Shown here: positions 24,977 to 32,902 of the stretch, piece after piece
Layout: each line of letters begins with the position of its first letter
Position numbering within the stretch: the stretch's first letter is position 1
Source of the DNA: Chitinophaga niabensis
Lineage (GTDB): Bacteria > Bacteroidota > Bacteroidia > Chitinophagales > Chitinophagaceae
Direction: 5' to 3'
Assembly: GCF_900129465.1 (NCBI RefSeq)
Contig: NZ_FSRA01000002.1
Location: 1,426,001 to 1,490,000 of the forward strand
DNA length: 64,000 nucleotides
Notes under the pieces: generated by a model
The model's input: only the letters and a program-made list of their open reading frames with translations
What the model was told of the DNA's origin: nothing
The model's database searches: none
Made by a program: the position numbers and the translations under genes

Positions 24977-26380
24977 ATGGCTAAGTTAAAATTAACTGGA
25001 AAAGAGCTACGTAAAATAGGATACCCGGAAGGGCCGGTGATCAGTGTTGCGATCACTGTAATGGAACAACATTATAAACATCATTCATCTGCTGATGCAT
25101 TGGCATTGCTTTCAAATATCCTGCAAGACCCGGCTGCATTCAGTTCTGATGAACAGCTTTCTAAAATTGCTGAGAAGTTGATAGTGCCCGTTTCTGAGGA
25201 GATTGCACTTTTGCCAGCACCGATGCACTATGCGGTGTATGGAAGCGAGTTCATTGAAGATGGTGCGATCCGCCAGATGGATTATGCCATGCGGCTGCCG
25301 GTTACAGCAGCCGGGGCTTTGATGCCGGATGCGCATCAGGGTTATGGATTACCGATCGGCGGTGTGCTGGCTGTACGAGGGGCTGTGATACCTTATGGGG
25401 TTGGAGTGGATATCGGATGCCGGATGTGTTTGAGTATCCTGGATATTCCATCCGCTGAATTGGAAAAGAAAGCTGCTGTGTTTAAAAGGGAGTTAATAGA
25501 TGGAACGGTGTTCGGTGCGGGCGGTGCCTGGAAAACTATGCTGGAAGATGAGGTGTTGGAGGACCCGGCGTTTTCTGAGATCGGGTTGTTGCGGCATTTG
25601 CATGCGAAGGCGGTGGCGCAGCTAAGTACTTCCGGTTCCGGTAACCACTTTGTGGAATGGGGGCTTGTTGACGTTACTGATCTTCCTGGTGTTTCACCTG
25701 GACGATATCTGGGCTTGTTGTCCCACTCCGGTTCCCGCGGGCTTGGGGCACAGATTGCCGGGTATTATACCAAGCTGGCACAGGAGATCTGTTCTTTGCC
25801 GCGGGAGGTGCAGCACCTGGCGTGGCTGGATTTGTCTTCCGAGGAAGGGCAGGAATACTGGACGGCCATGAACCTTGCAGGGGATTATGCTTCCGCCTGT
25901 CATCATCAGATCCATAAACGTTTGATCAAAGCGGTTGGGGGTTCCCTGCTTGCACGGGTGGAGAACCATCACAACTTTGCGTGGAAGGAAATTCATAACG
26001 GCGAAGAGTTGATTGTGCATCGGAAAGGAGCTACGCCTGCGGGTTCCGGGGTGCTGGGAGTTATTCCGGGATCCATGACTGCGCCTGGATTTATTGTCCG
26101 GGGGCGTGGGGAGCCTGGTTCTCTTGACTCTGCTTCTCATGGAGCGGGGCGGCAGATGAGCCGGTCTAAGGCTACGCAGTCTTTTACTGCTTCCGGGTTA
26201 GCCAAGTTGCTGTCTGAGCATAAGGTGAAATTGATTGGTGGAGGATTGGATGAGGCGCCTGGGGCTTATAAGGATATTAATGCTGTGATGAATGCGCAGG
26301 ATTCGCTTGTGGATGTGGTGGGGAAGTTTTATCCCAAGATCGTGCGGATGGCGGATGGTTCCGGACCCCGGGAGGATTGA
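24977..26380 (+). CDS. RtcB-family RNA ligase
   Basis: A 467-residue protein with RtcB signatures: MPDAHQGYGLPIGG, GVGVDIGCRM (Mn-binding Asp and Cys), GSGNHFVEWG, SHSGSRGLG, ENHHNFAW and the guanylated-His region SHGAGRQMSRSKA. The family joins RNA 2',3'-cyclic phosphate or 3'-phosphate ends to 5'-OH ends using GTP, in RNA repair and tRNA splicing. Length is close to the usual size. There is no RtcA or RtcR neighbour, so regulation is not the E. coli type. The GC-rich codon use in its second half differs a little from the neighbours. Confidence 0.93.
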   Translation: MAKLKLTGKELRKIGYPEGPVISVAITVMEQHYKHHSSADALALLSNILQDPAAFSSDEQLSKIAEKLIVPVSEEIALLPAPMHYAVYGSEFIEDGAIRQMDYAMRLPVTAAGALMPDAHQGYGLPIGGVLAVRGAVIPYGVGVDIGCRMCLSILDIPSAELEKKAAVFKRELIDGTVFGAGGAWKTMLEDEVLEDPAFSEIGLLRHLHAKAVAQLSTSGSGNHFVEWGLVDVTDLPGVSPGRYLGLLSHSGSRGLGAQIAGYYTKLAQEICSLPREVQHLAWLDLSSEEGQEYWTAMNLAGDYASACHHQIHKRLIKAVGGSLLARVENHHNFAWKEIHNGEELIVHRKGATPAGSGVLGVIPGSMTAPGFIVRGRGEPGSLDSASHGAGRQMSRSKATQSFTASGLAKLLSEHKVKLIGGGLDEAPGAYKDINAVMNAQDSLVDVVGKFYPKIVRMADGSGPRED

Positions 26381-26393
26381 TTTCCCCCGCTGC

Positions 26394-26487
26394 AACAAGC
26401 ATGTAAAATTTTTAACCGAAAAAACTGGGGCTGTGATCACATGAGGCTGTACGGGCAGTTTTCGCTTAAAAATTTTACATGCTTGTT
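26394..26487. repeat. 94-bp element with 22-bp perfect inverted ends (MITE-like or large hairpin)
   Basis: Bases 26394-26415 and 26466-26487 are perfect inverted copies (AACAAGCATGTAAAATTTTT and onward). The pairing continues imperfectly inward (26416-26427 with 26456-26465), leaving a loop of about 28 bases. CCGCT occurs at 26387-26391 and 26489-26493, almost flush with the ends, and could be a target duplication. It lies 13 bases after the rtcB stop. It could also serve as a long terminator or RNA-stabilising stem for rtcB. Confidence 0.6.
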
Positions 26488-26540
26488 TCCGCTCTGAGGA
26501 GTATAGGTGGCTTGGGAATAGTGGGCTTTGGGTATAGTTT

Positions 26541-26581
26541 GCCTATACAAATAGCCTATCTTGAGCCTATGTCAAGCCTAT
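26541..26581. repeat. Four spaced GCCTAT direct repeats
   Basis: GCCTAT starts at 26541, 26554, 26565 and 26576, giving spacings of 13, 11 and 11 bases, about one DNA turn each. GTATAG/CTATAC palindromic bits lie around the first copy. The arrangement suggests stacked binding of a protein or an RNA repeat. It lies in the 26381-26674 gap between convergent genes. Confidence 0.35.
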
Positions 26582-26615
26582 GTGAGGTATGCTCTTTGTA
26601 TACTCTTCCTATGTT

Positions 26616-26655
26616 AAAGGGCCTCAGTTTTTTGACTGAGGCCCTTTCTTTTTTT
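26616..26655. terminator. Bidirectional hairpin terminator
   Basis: AAAGGGCCTCAG (26616-26627) pairs with CTGAGGCCCTTT (26636-26647), followed by a C and a T tract on the plus strand. The loop itself contains T's. It lies between two convergent genes and can end both, or a small RNA covering the repeats upstream. Confidence 0.85.
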
Positions 26656-26674
26656 ATACTTCTTTATAACTTCT

Positions 26675-27796
26675 TTATACTCTGATGTATATTCTCTTTT
26701 TGTCCATCCATAATCCCAGTAGCCAGAATAATAGTACATGGAAGATGGCGAAGGCTACGGAGCCTCCATAATTTCCCAGTGTGGATTGGAAAACGTTGGT
26801 GTAGAGCCAGCCATAGAAATTCTGGTCGCCGATCTTTATCAGGCCGTAGATCCTTACGAGTACGCCGGACATTACATAAATGAACAATGGGTTCTTGCCG
26901 AAGACTTCGAAGAAGTAGGTGCCGCGTTTCCAGCCTTTTAGTTCTATTAAATAGATCAGCACAGTTAGTATGATGGTGGCGATGCCTACGGTGTAAAGGG
27001 TGTAGGAGCTGGTCCAGATCTTTTTGTTGATGGGGAATACGGTGCCCCATAACAGGCCAAGTGCTACCAGGGTCACTCCTATTGCTAACAGCTTGTAGAG
27101 CATGTTGGAGTTTTTACCTCTTTGCTGGATGAACCTGCCTATCAGGTAACCGAATACCACATTACCTATTGCAGGGAGCGTGCTTAGCAGTCCTTCCGGT
27201 TCAAATGGTACGCCTTCTCCTTTATACATATGGTCTTCGCCTATGATCAGTTTATCTATTTGTAATCCTATATGATCATTCAGGCTGTAGGGGTCCGGGC
27301 CTCCGTAATACCACATGATCCACCAATAGAGCAGTAATATGACGCTGGTGGCTATCAGGGCGCCTTTGGGTTTAAGGTAATGGATCAATAGTGCTGCGAT
27401 GCCGTAGCATAATGCTATTCTTTGCAGTACACCGAAGATGCGGAGCTTGTCTATTGTTTTGAATACTACGCTTCCTTCAGCATCATATTTTATAAAGGGG
27501 AACCAGCTGAGGAGTATGCCTATTATAAAGATCAGTGCGGTGCGTTTGAATATTTTGCCCAGTACGGCTGCGTTGCTCATGGTTTCAAACTTCTTCATGG
27601 CAAAGCTCATGGCATTGCCTACGGCGAAGAGGAAGAAAGGGAATACGAGGTCTGTTGGCGTACAGCCATGCCATTGGGCGTGGGCTAAAGGTGGTAAAAC
27701 GTAACTCCAGCTGCCGGGATTGTTCACCAGGATCATTCCGGCCACGGTGAGGCCGCGGAAGACATCCAGGGATAGGAAACGCTGATTTTGGTTCAT
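26675..27796 (-). CDS. NagX/HGSNAT-like membrane acyltransferase family protein
   Basis: A 373-residue integral membrane protein with roughly ten hydrophobic segments. The start RFLSLDVFRGLTVAGMILVN and HGCTPTDLVFPFFLFAVGNA are signatures of the family that includes human heparan-alpha-glucosaminide N-acetyltransferase and bacterial NagX (DUF5009-type). Human HGSNAT transfers acetyl across the membrane to an amino sugar; bacterial members are often near amino-sugar genes. No such genes adjoin here. It lies downstream of the ABC-F gene on the same strand, separated by 266 bases that hold repeats and a hairpin. Confidence 0.85.
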   Translation of the reverse strand: MNQNQRFLSLDVFRGLTVAGMILVNNPGSWSYVLPPLAHAQWHGCTPTDLVFPFFLFAVGNAMSFAMKKFETMSNAAVLGKIFKRTALIFIIGILLSWFPFIKYDAEGSVVFKTIDKLRIFGVLQRIALCYGIAALLIHYLKPKGALIATSVILLLYWWIMWYYGGPDPYSLNDHIGLQIDKLIIGEDHMYKGEGVPFEPEGLLSTLPAIGNVVFGYLIGRFIQQRGKNSNMLYKLLAIGVTLVALGLLWGTVFPINKKIWTSSYTLYTVGIATIILTVLIYLIELKGWKRGTYFFEVFGKNPLFIYVMSGVLVRIYGLIKIGDQNFYGWLYTNVFQSTLGNYGGSVAFAIFHVLLFWLLGLWMDKKRIYIRV

Positions 27797-27808
27797 ATAG
27801 TAAGGTCG

Positions 27809-27858
27809 GGTTTATCTCTAAAGCTAATAAAAAATGAATTAGCTGTTAGGGATAAACC
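27809..27858 (-). promoter_or_regulatory. Hairpin in the leader of the NagX-like gene
   Basis: GGTTTATCTCTAAAGCTAAT (27809-27828) pairs with 27838-27858, with one mismatch and one bulged base around a 9-base AT-rich loop. On the minus strand the hairpin ends about 12 bases before the ATG at 27796. It could be an operator, an attenuator or the end of the upstream ABC-F transcript; there is no T run at its foot. Confidence 0.4.
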
Positions 27859-27905
27859 TGATTTTACTTCTCTATGGCTGGCTGTGAGTTTGCCGCGCAG
27901 CAGAG

Positions 27906-28062
27906 GGCGGAGTTTTTTTCTTTTGGAGGAAGAGGCTCTTTTGCTTTTTCATCCAATAGGGGCGGTGTTTTCCTTTTTGGGGAAAGGGCTCTTTTACCAT
28001 TTTCATTCAATAAGGCGATATTTTCCCTTTTGAGAGAAACTCTTTTAGGAGTGTTCAAGCCT
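27906..28062. repeat. Degenerate tandem repeat, about 54-bp unit, nearly three copies
   Basis: Units begin GGCGGAG (27906), GGCGGTG (27961) and GGCGATA (28014), giving periods of 55 and 53 bases. Each continues with a T-rich run, a GGAGGAAGAGG/GGGGAAAGGG block, CTCTTTT and CATCCAATA/CATTCAATA. The third copy is broken at its end and merges into the 3' end of the ABC-F gene at 28063. Open frames run through the repeat on both strands, but they look like a by-product of the period being near a multiple of three. Confidence 0.55.
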
Positions 28063-29961
28063 TTACTCACTCAATTCCAGCCAGCGCATACCTTTTTCAT
28101 CCAGCAGGCGGATCACTTCTCCTATTCGCAGGGAGGCTTTTTCGATCTCGCCGTAGGGGATGTTGCCGTCTGCGAGTTTGGCGTCCAGTTCGGCTTTCTC
28201 TTTTTCGAGGGCGGCGATCTCTTTGTCGAGGGTTTCCAGCTCGTGCTTTTCTTTGAAGGAGAGCTTACGGGCGGGTGCTGGTGTTGCGGATGTTGTTGCT
28301 GGTGGCGGTGTTGCTGCTGCCGCAGCTGGTTTGGGTGGTTCGATGCTTTTGATCTTTTCCTGGTCCCTTTCCCATTCGCGGTATTGGGAATAGTTGCCGG
28401 GGAAGTCCCTTACCACACCATCTCCTTCAAATACAAAGAGGTGATCTACGAGTTTATCCATGAAGTAACGGTCGTGGCTCACGATGATGATGCAGCCCTG
28501 GTAGTTTTGCAGGAAGTCTTCCAGGATGTTCAGTGTCGGGAGGTCCAGGTCATTCGTGGGCTCATCCAGTACGAGGAAATTGGGATTGCGGAATAATATG
28601 GAGAGTAAGTGGAGGCGGCGTTTTTCTCCTCCGCTTAACTTAGATACATAAGTGTATTGTTTTTCCGGGGGGAAGAGGAACAGTTCCAGGAATTTGGCGG
28701 CGCTTACTTTTGTGCCGTCTGCCAGGGGGAAGTTTTCGGCGATGTTCTTTACGAACTCAATGATCCGCATATCTTCTTTGATCTGGAGGCCGGACTGGTT
28801 GTAGTTTCCAAATACAACGGTTTCTCCTACATTGATCTTTCCGGAATCGGCTTGTTCTGTTCCTAATAACATGTTCAGGAAAGTGGATTTACCTACGCCG
28901 TTCTTTCCTACCACACCAATACGTTCTCCTTTTTTGAAGGTATAATCGAAACCTTTGAGGATCTGGAGATCGCCGTAGGCTTTGTTCACTTTCTTGAGTT
29001 CCAATATTTTTCCGCCCAGGCGGGTCATTTTTACATTGAGTTCCAGCTGTTGCTGTTCGATGCGTTTGGCGGCCCTTTCCTGTACTTCATAGAACGCGTC
29101 CTGGCGGGATTTGGATTTGGTGGTGCGGGCTTTGGGTTGCTTGCGCATCCATTCCAGCTCCTTGCGGTAAGTATTACGGGCTTTTTCTGTGCTGGCCTTA
29201 TCCATTTCCTCCCTGGCGGCCTTCTTTTCCAGGTAGTTAGCGTAATCTCCTTTGTAAGTATAGAGGATGCTATTGTCCAGTTCCAGGATCTCATTACAAA
29301 CGTTGTCCAGGAAATAGCGGTCGTGCGTAACGAGGAGCAGGGTCACTTTTTCCTGATCGAGGTAGTTTTCCAGCCATTCTATCATGCTCACATCCAGATG
29401 GTTAGTAGGCTCGTCCATAATGAGGAGAGTGTGTTGGTGTTCAAAACCTATGTCTATCAACACTTTCGCAAGGGCTACCCTTTTTTGCTGGCCACCGGAG
29501 AGCTTGCCTACCGGCTGGTCCAGGTGGTGGATGTTCAGTTTGCCGAGGATCTGTTTCACTTTGGCATCAAAATGCCAGGCGTTGAGATCGTCCATTTTGG
29601 CGATGGCATCTGTGAGGGCGTCCATATCCGGCTCTGCGTCATCGTCTGTGAGGAGTTCGTATTCCTTGATGGCGTTGAGGATGGGATGAGAGTGATCAAA
29701 GATATTTTCGATGATGGATTTGTCCAGGTTGAAGTTATGGGTCTGTTCCAGCATAACTACCGTAACGCCTTTGTGGATCCATACTTTACCATCGTCATAA
29801 GTTTCTTTACCGGAAAGTATTCTGAGGAGCGTAGACTTGCCTGCGCCGTTGAGGGCTACCATGGCTATTTTATCACCTTCTTCAATATGAAAAGAAATAT
29901 TCTCAAAAAGGGGGGTGATACCGTAAGATTTGGTCAACCCTTCCACCGTTACATAATGCAT
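28063..29961 (-). CDS. ABC-F family ATPase, Uup-like
   Basis: A 632-residue protein with two ABC domains and no membrane segments. Domain 1 has Walker A ALNGAGKST (37-44), signature LSGGQQKR and Walker B LLIMDEPTNHLD. Domain 2 has GKNGVGKST, LSGGEKRR and FLVLDEPTNDLD. Between them is a charged linker, and the C-terminus carries an Ala/Pro-rich hinge followed by a coiled coil (KHELETLDKEIAALEKEKAE), as in Uup. ABC-F proteins act on ribosomes; the C-terminal coiled coil of Uup also binds branched DNA. This is most likely a housekeeping translation factor rather than a resistance protein, though that is not certain. Confidence 0.93.
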   Translation of the reverse strand: MHYVTVEGLTKSYGITPLFENISFHIEEGDKIAMVALNGAGKSTLLRILSGKETYDDGKVWIHKGVTVVMLEQTHNFNLDKSIIENIFDHSHPILNAIKEYELLTDDDAEPDMDALTDAIAKMDDLNAWHFDAKVKQILGKLNIHHLDQPVGKLSGGQQKRVALAKVLIDIGFEHQHTLLIMDEPTNHLDVSMIEWLENYLDQEKVTLLLVTHDRYFLDNVCNEILELDNSILYTYKGDYANYLEKKAAREEMDKASTEKARNTYRKELEWMRKQPKARTTKSKSRQDAFYEVQERAAKRIEQQQLELNVKMTRLGGKILELKKVNKAYGDLQILKGFDYTFKKGERIGVVGKNGVGKSTFLNMLLGTEQADSGKINVGETVVFGNYNQSGLQIKEDMRIIEFVKNIAENFPLADGTKVSAAKFLELFLFPPEKQYTYVSKLSGGEKRRLHLLSILFRNPNFLVLDEPTNDLDLPTLNILEDFLQNYQGCIIIVSHDRYFMDKLVDHLFVFEGDGVVRDFPGNYSQYREWERDQEKIKSIEPPKPAAAAATPPPATTSATPAPARKLSFKEKHELETLDKEIAALEKEKAELDAKLADGNIPYGEIEKASLRIGEVIRLLDEKGMRWLELSE

Positions 29962-30265
29962 GGTGCGAAGTTAACCTGTTTTATGAAAAATGGGTTTTTT
30001 CAATTATTTTTTCGTATATTCATAAAGGAAAATGTTTTGCATGACCGTACACTATGAATACTGAAGATCGAGCTACAAAGATGAACCTTATTTGAATATC
30101 CAAAATTTTCTTAATAGATATAAAAGCTGAAACGTAATGCAGATTGCGTGTATGCTTCCTGTGATATTGATAGGCCGGGAATTGGAAGGAGGATGCACTT
30201 CATTCCATGAATTTGCCCCCTTTAGACACGGCCTTTATCCATGTATGGTATCCCCTTATTTCCGA
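29962..30265. other. Gap upstream of the ABC-F gene
   Basis: About 300 bases, AT-rich in its first half. No convincing ORF, RNA gene or consensus promoter was seen. An open frame of 64 codons from 30137 to 30331 on the plus strand has no recognisable features and runs into the hairpin array. Confidence 0.5.
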
Positions 30266-30470
30266 AGGATAAGACGCCTCCCAAGACATCGGGAGGCGTT
30301 TGTTTTTTTGGGAGATAAGATGCTTCCCTGATATGAGGAGCGTTTTTTAGAATAAGATGTTTCTCTGACATTGGGGAGGCGTTTATTTTTTAGGATAAGA
30401 TGCTTCCCTTACATCAGGAGGTATGCATACAAAAATAAAACGCCTCCCAATCGGGAGGCGTTTGTTTTGG
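30266..30470. repeat. Five tandem terminator-like hairpins, about 41-bp period
   Basis: Five units of about 41 bases share the core ATAAGAYGCYTCCC then GGGAGGCGTTT with a T run. Units 1 and 5 have intact stems (30275-30283 with 30292-30300; 30438-30448 with 30453-30463, 11 bp with a 4-base loop). Units 2-4 carry mismatches. Because A-rich and T-rich flanks lie on both sides, the end units can terminate in either direction. The array lies between the 3' end of the GDP-fucose operon and the promoter side of the ABC-F gene. Its pattern suggests duplication of one terminator followed by decay. Confidence 0.7.
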
Positions 30471-30471
30471 T

Positions 30472-30551
30472 TAATAAAGTGCAGCGCTGTGGCGCTTAAG
30501 AAGGCATAGCATATCTCATGCCCGAATAAAATACAGCGCATTTGGCGCTAA
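30472..30551. repeat. Pair of AGCGC/GCGCT mini-hairpin repeats
   Basis: Two similar segments, AATAAAGTGCAGCGCTGTGG (from 30473) and AATAAAATACAGCGCATTTG (from 30525), each fold as AGCGC-loop-GCGCT (30483-30496 and 30535-30549). Their 52-base spacing and position right after the terminator array suggest another small duplication. Confidence 0.4.
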
Positions 30552-30558
30552 AATCAGA

Positions 30559-30657
30559 TCAGTTCACGTTTTCAACTTTTCTCATAACCTTGGAAATAGT
30601 CAGACAGGTTATGATCAGAATGATCATTGATGCTAAATGTGGTATAAGCCCCGCCAT
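30559..30657 (-). CDS. Possible 32-residue membrane peptide
   Basis: On the minus strand the ATG at 30657 opens 32 codons: MAGLIPHLASM, a hydrophobic core of about 11 residues (IILIITCLTIS), then a basic-to-polar tail (KVMRKVENVN). This is the plan of a small single-span membrane protein, or of a type I toxin-like peptide. A perfect 11-bp inverted repeat lies 27 bases upstream. It is in the same direction as fcl, 174 bases downstream of it. No homologue is known to me, so this rests on composition and layout. Confidence 0.3.
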   Translation of the reverse strand: MAGLIPHLASMIILIITCLTISKVMRKVENVN

Positions 30658-30683
30658 AGTGTATAAGTTTTAAAATCCCTCGA

Positions 30684-30710
30684 TACTCTAATTTACGAAA
30701 AATTAGAGTA
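30684..30710. promoter_or_regulatory. Perfect inverted repeat upstream of the small membrane ORF
   Basis: TACTCTAATTT (30684-30694) and AAATTAGAGTA (30700-30710) are perfect inverted copies around ACGAA. The stem is AT-rich and not followed by a clean T tract in the minus direction, so an operator seems as likely as a weak fcl terminator. Confidence 0.35.
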
Positions 30711-30831
30711 GGTGTTACACCATACATTCGTGGGATTTTTAGGGGAGAAACTACTGCTGTTAGATTCTGATTATGGACTATTCGTATGAGATGTGAGGTA
30801 AAATTATAATACAAATTGATGAAACGGTTAG

Positions 30832-31764
30832 TTATCCGAATTTGTTATGATAAACTTGTGTAATACCTTCTTTTAATGCAATACTGGCTTTCCATCCTAA
30901 CTGGTGTAATTTGCTAACATCCATTAGTTTTCTGGGGGTGCCATCCGGTTTAGTGGTATCAAATCTTAATGTTCCTTTGTATCCAACAATATCCTGGATG
31001 AGCTTTGCAAGGTCTGCGATGCTGATATCTTCTCCCACACCGATGTTTACAAATCCCTGCTCATTATATTCCTGCATTAAAAAGTAGCAGGCGTCTGCCA
31101 TATCATCCGCATGCAGGAATTCACGGAGAGGAGTACCCGTACCCCAGACTACAACTTCCGGTTCTTTATTAATGTGTGCGTCATGAAATTTGCGTAGCAA
31201 TGCAGGGAGAACATGAGATTTTTGCAGGTCATAATTATCATTGGGGCCATATAGGTTAGTGGGCATTACAGAAATAAAATTGCAGCCATACTGTGAGCGG
31301 TATGCGTCACAGAGTTTGATGCCGGCAATTTTTGCAATGGCGTATGGCTCATTAGTTGGTTCGAGTATACCGGTAAGCAGGTATTCTTCTTTTAACGGCT
31401 GAGGTGCCAGTTTAGGGTAAATGCAGGAAGATCCGAGGAACAATAATTTTTTAACACCGTTCAGGTAAGCGTGATGGATCACATTGTTCTGGATCATGAG
31501 ATTATCATACAGGAACTCTGCGCGGTATGTATTGTTAGCCATTATTCCACCCACTTTTGCGGCGGCGAGGAAAACGTAAGCCGGTTTTTCTTTTTCAAAG
31601 AGTGCGGCTACAGCAGCCTGGTCCCTCAGGTCTAGTTCCCCGGAAGTAGCGGTAAGGAAATTAGTGAAGCCGGCTTTTTCGAGCCTTCTTTTAATAGCAG
31701 AGCCTACCATGCCACGGTGGCCTGCAATATATATTTTATCATTTGCCTGCATGATCTTATTCAA
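30832..31764 (-). CDS. fcl: GDP-L-fucose synthase
   Basis: A 310-residue short-chain dehydrogenase/reductase. It has the NADP-binding loop GHRGMVGSAI, AAAKVGGI, the catalytic Ser/Tyr/Lys pattern (SSCIYPK, then YAIAKIAG) and CDAYRSQYG, all typical of Fcl. It converts GDP-4-keto-6-deoxymannose to GDP-L-fucose by epimerisation and NADPH reduction in the cytoplasm. It follows gmd with an 8-base overlap and so uses the Gmd product directly. A start four residues later (31752) would also fit. The gene indicates that the surface glycan contains L-fucose or a derivative. Confidence 0.95.
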   Translation of the reverse strand: MNKIMQANDKIYIAGHRGMVGSAIKRRLEKAGFTNFLTATSGELDLRDQAAVAALFEKEKPAYVFLAAAKVGGIMANNTYRAEFLYDNLMIQNNVIHHAYLNGVKKLLFLGSSCIYPKLAPQPLKEEYLLTGILEPTNEPYAIAKIAGIKLCDAYRSQYGCNFISVMPTNLYGPNDNYDLQKSHVLPALLRKFHDAHINKEPEVVVWGTGTPLREFLHADDMADACYFLMQEYNEQGFVNIGVGEDISIADLAKLIQDIVGYKGTLRFDTTKPDGTPRKLMDVSKLHQLGWKASIALKEGITQVYHNKFG

Positions 31765-32866
31765 ATTGATTCAGCACTTTGTAACCAGCATCTTTGAGCA
31801 GTTTTTCACGTCGAAAGAGTTCAACATCAGCAGCCACCATTTCTTTTACAATGGTTTGCAGATCGTACCTGGGTTTCCAGCCGAGTTGCTTTTTTGCTTT
31901 GGATGGATCTCCGATCAGGAGTTCTACTTCTGTTGGTCTGAAATAGCGGGGGTCGATAGCTACTACTTCCTGCCCTGGCGTTAATTGATATAAAGGGTCT
32001 TTACTGCTTTTCACAATTCCTTTTTCATCTATCCCTGTTCCCTTAAATTCGAGGATAATACCGACCTCTGCAAAGCTCATACTGATAAAATCACGAACGG
32101 TATTGGTGATGCCGGTGGCAATAACATAATCCTGGGGCTGATCCTGTTGCAGCATGAGCCACATGGCTTCTACATAATCTTTGGCGTGTCCCCAGTCGCG
32201 TTTTGCATCCAGGTTTCCCATGAATAGTTTATCCTGCAGGCCCAATGCGATCTTAGCTACGCCGCGGGTGATCTTGCGGGTTACAAAGGTTTCTCCGCGG
32301 AGGGGACTTTCATGATTGAAGAGAATGCCATTGCAGGCGAACATTTTATATGCTTCCCTATAGTTCACGGTTATCCAGAAAGCGTACATTTTGGCTACTG
32401 CATAAGGTGAGCGGGGGTAGAAGGGTGTTTTTTCTGATTGGGGCACTTCCTGTACCAGGCCGTATAATTCAGAAGTAGATGCCTGATAGATCTTTGTTTT
32501 ATTTGCGAGACCCAGTAAACGAACTGCTTCCAGGATACGCAAAGTACCTATGCCATCAACGTCTGCAGTATATTCCGGGGTTTCAAAGCTAACCTGTACA
32601 TGGCTCATGGCGCCGAGATTGTAAATCTCGTCAGGCTGTACTTCCTGGATGATCCGGATCAGGTTGGTTGAGTCAGACAGGTCTCCATAATGCAAGGTCA
32701 GGTTTACATTTTTTTCGTGTGGATCCTGATACAGGTGGTCGATCCTGTCTGTATTAAAAAGAGAGGCACGGCGTTTGATGCCATGCACCTCATATCCTTT
32801 TTTTAGTAAGAATTCCGTTAAGTAGGCACCATCCTGCCCGGTAATACCAGTAATTAATGCTTTCAT
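31757..32866 (-). CDS. gmd: GDP-mannose 4,6-dehydratase
   Basis: A 369-residue SDR enzyme with GITGQDGAYLTEFLL at the N-terminus, the YxxxK catalytic motif in YPRSPYAVAKMYAFW, and FNHESPLRGETFVTRKI, a stretch diagnostic of Gmd. It makes GDP-4-keto-6-deoxy-D-mannose from GDP-mannose, the first step to GDP-L-fucose. It lies between the RemB/Wzi-like gene (36-base gap) and fcl (overlap), in one operon that starts at the promoter near 34488-34517. Confidence 0.96.
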   Translation of the reverse strand: MKALITGITGQDGAYLTEFLLKKGYEVHGIKRRASLFNTDRIDHLYQDPHEKNVNLTLHYGDLSDSTNLIRIIQEVQPDEIYNLGAMSHVQVSFETPEYTADVDGIGTLRILEAVRLLGLANKTKIYQASTSELYGLVQEVPQSEKTPFYPRSPYAVAKMYAFWITVNYREAYKMFACNGILFNHESPLRGETFVTRKITRGVAKIALGLQDKLFMGNLDAKRDWGHAKDYVEAMWLMLQQDQPQDYVIATGITNTVRDFISMSFAEVGIILEFKGTGIDEKGIVKSSKDPLYQLTPGQEVVAIDPRYFRPTEVELLIGDPSKAKKQLGWKPRYDLQTIVKEMVAADVELFRREKLLKDAGYKVLNQFE

Positions 32867-32902
32867 TTATTTGAATGGTTTAATCCCGTGCGAAAATAGC
32901 AT

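Noticed and set aside
27864..28070. 68-codon minus-strand frame over the tandem repeats
   Set aside because: The frame is explained by a repeat period close to a multiple of three; it overlaps the ABC-F stop and has no start context.
27874..28596. 240-codon plus-strand frame
   Set aside because: Half lies over the repeats and half is antisense to the ABC-F coiled coil; Cys/Trp runs come from codons of the Ala/Pro hinge.
29050..30057. 335-codon plus-strand frame
   Set aside because: Lies opposite the ABC-F gene, whose motifs are unmistakable; the plus-strand translation has Phe/Val-rich low-quality content and no family features.
30137..30331. 64-codon plus-strand frame
   Set aside because: Runs into the hairpin array, which is clearly non-coding, and has no family likeness.
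30266..30470. CRISPR array
   Set aside because: Units are hairpins in direct contact, without unique spacers, and no cas genes are present.
30572..30814. 80-codon minus-strand frame
   Set aside because: No recognisable features; the start lies close to the fcl end and the frame crosses the palindrome. The 32-codon frame in the same place has better small-protein character.
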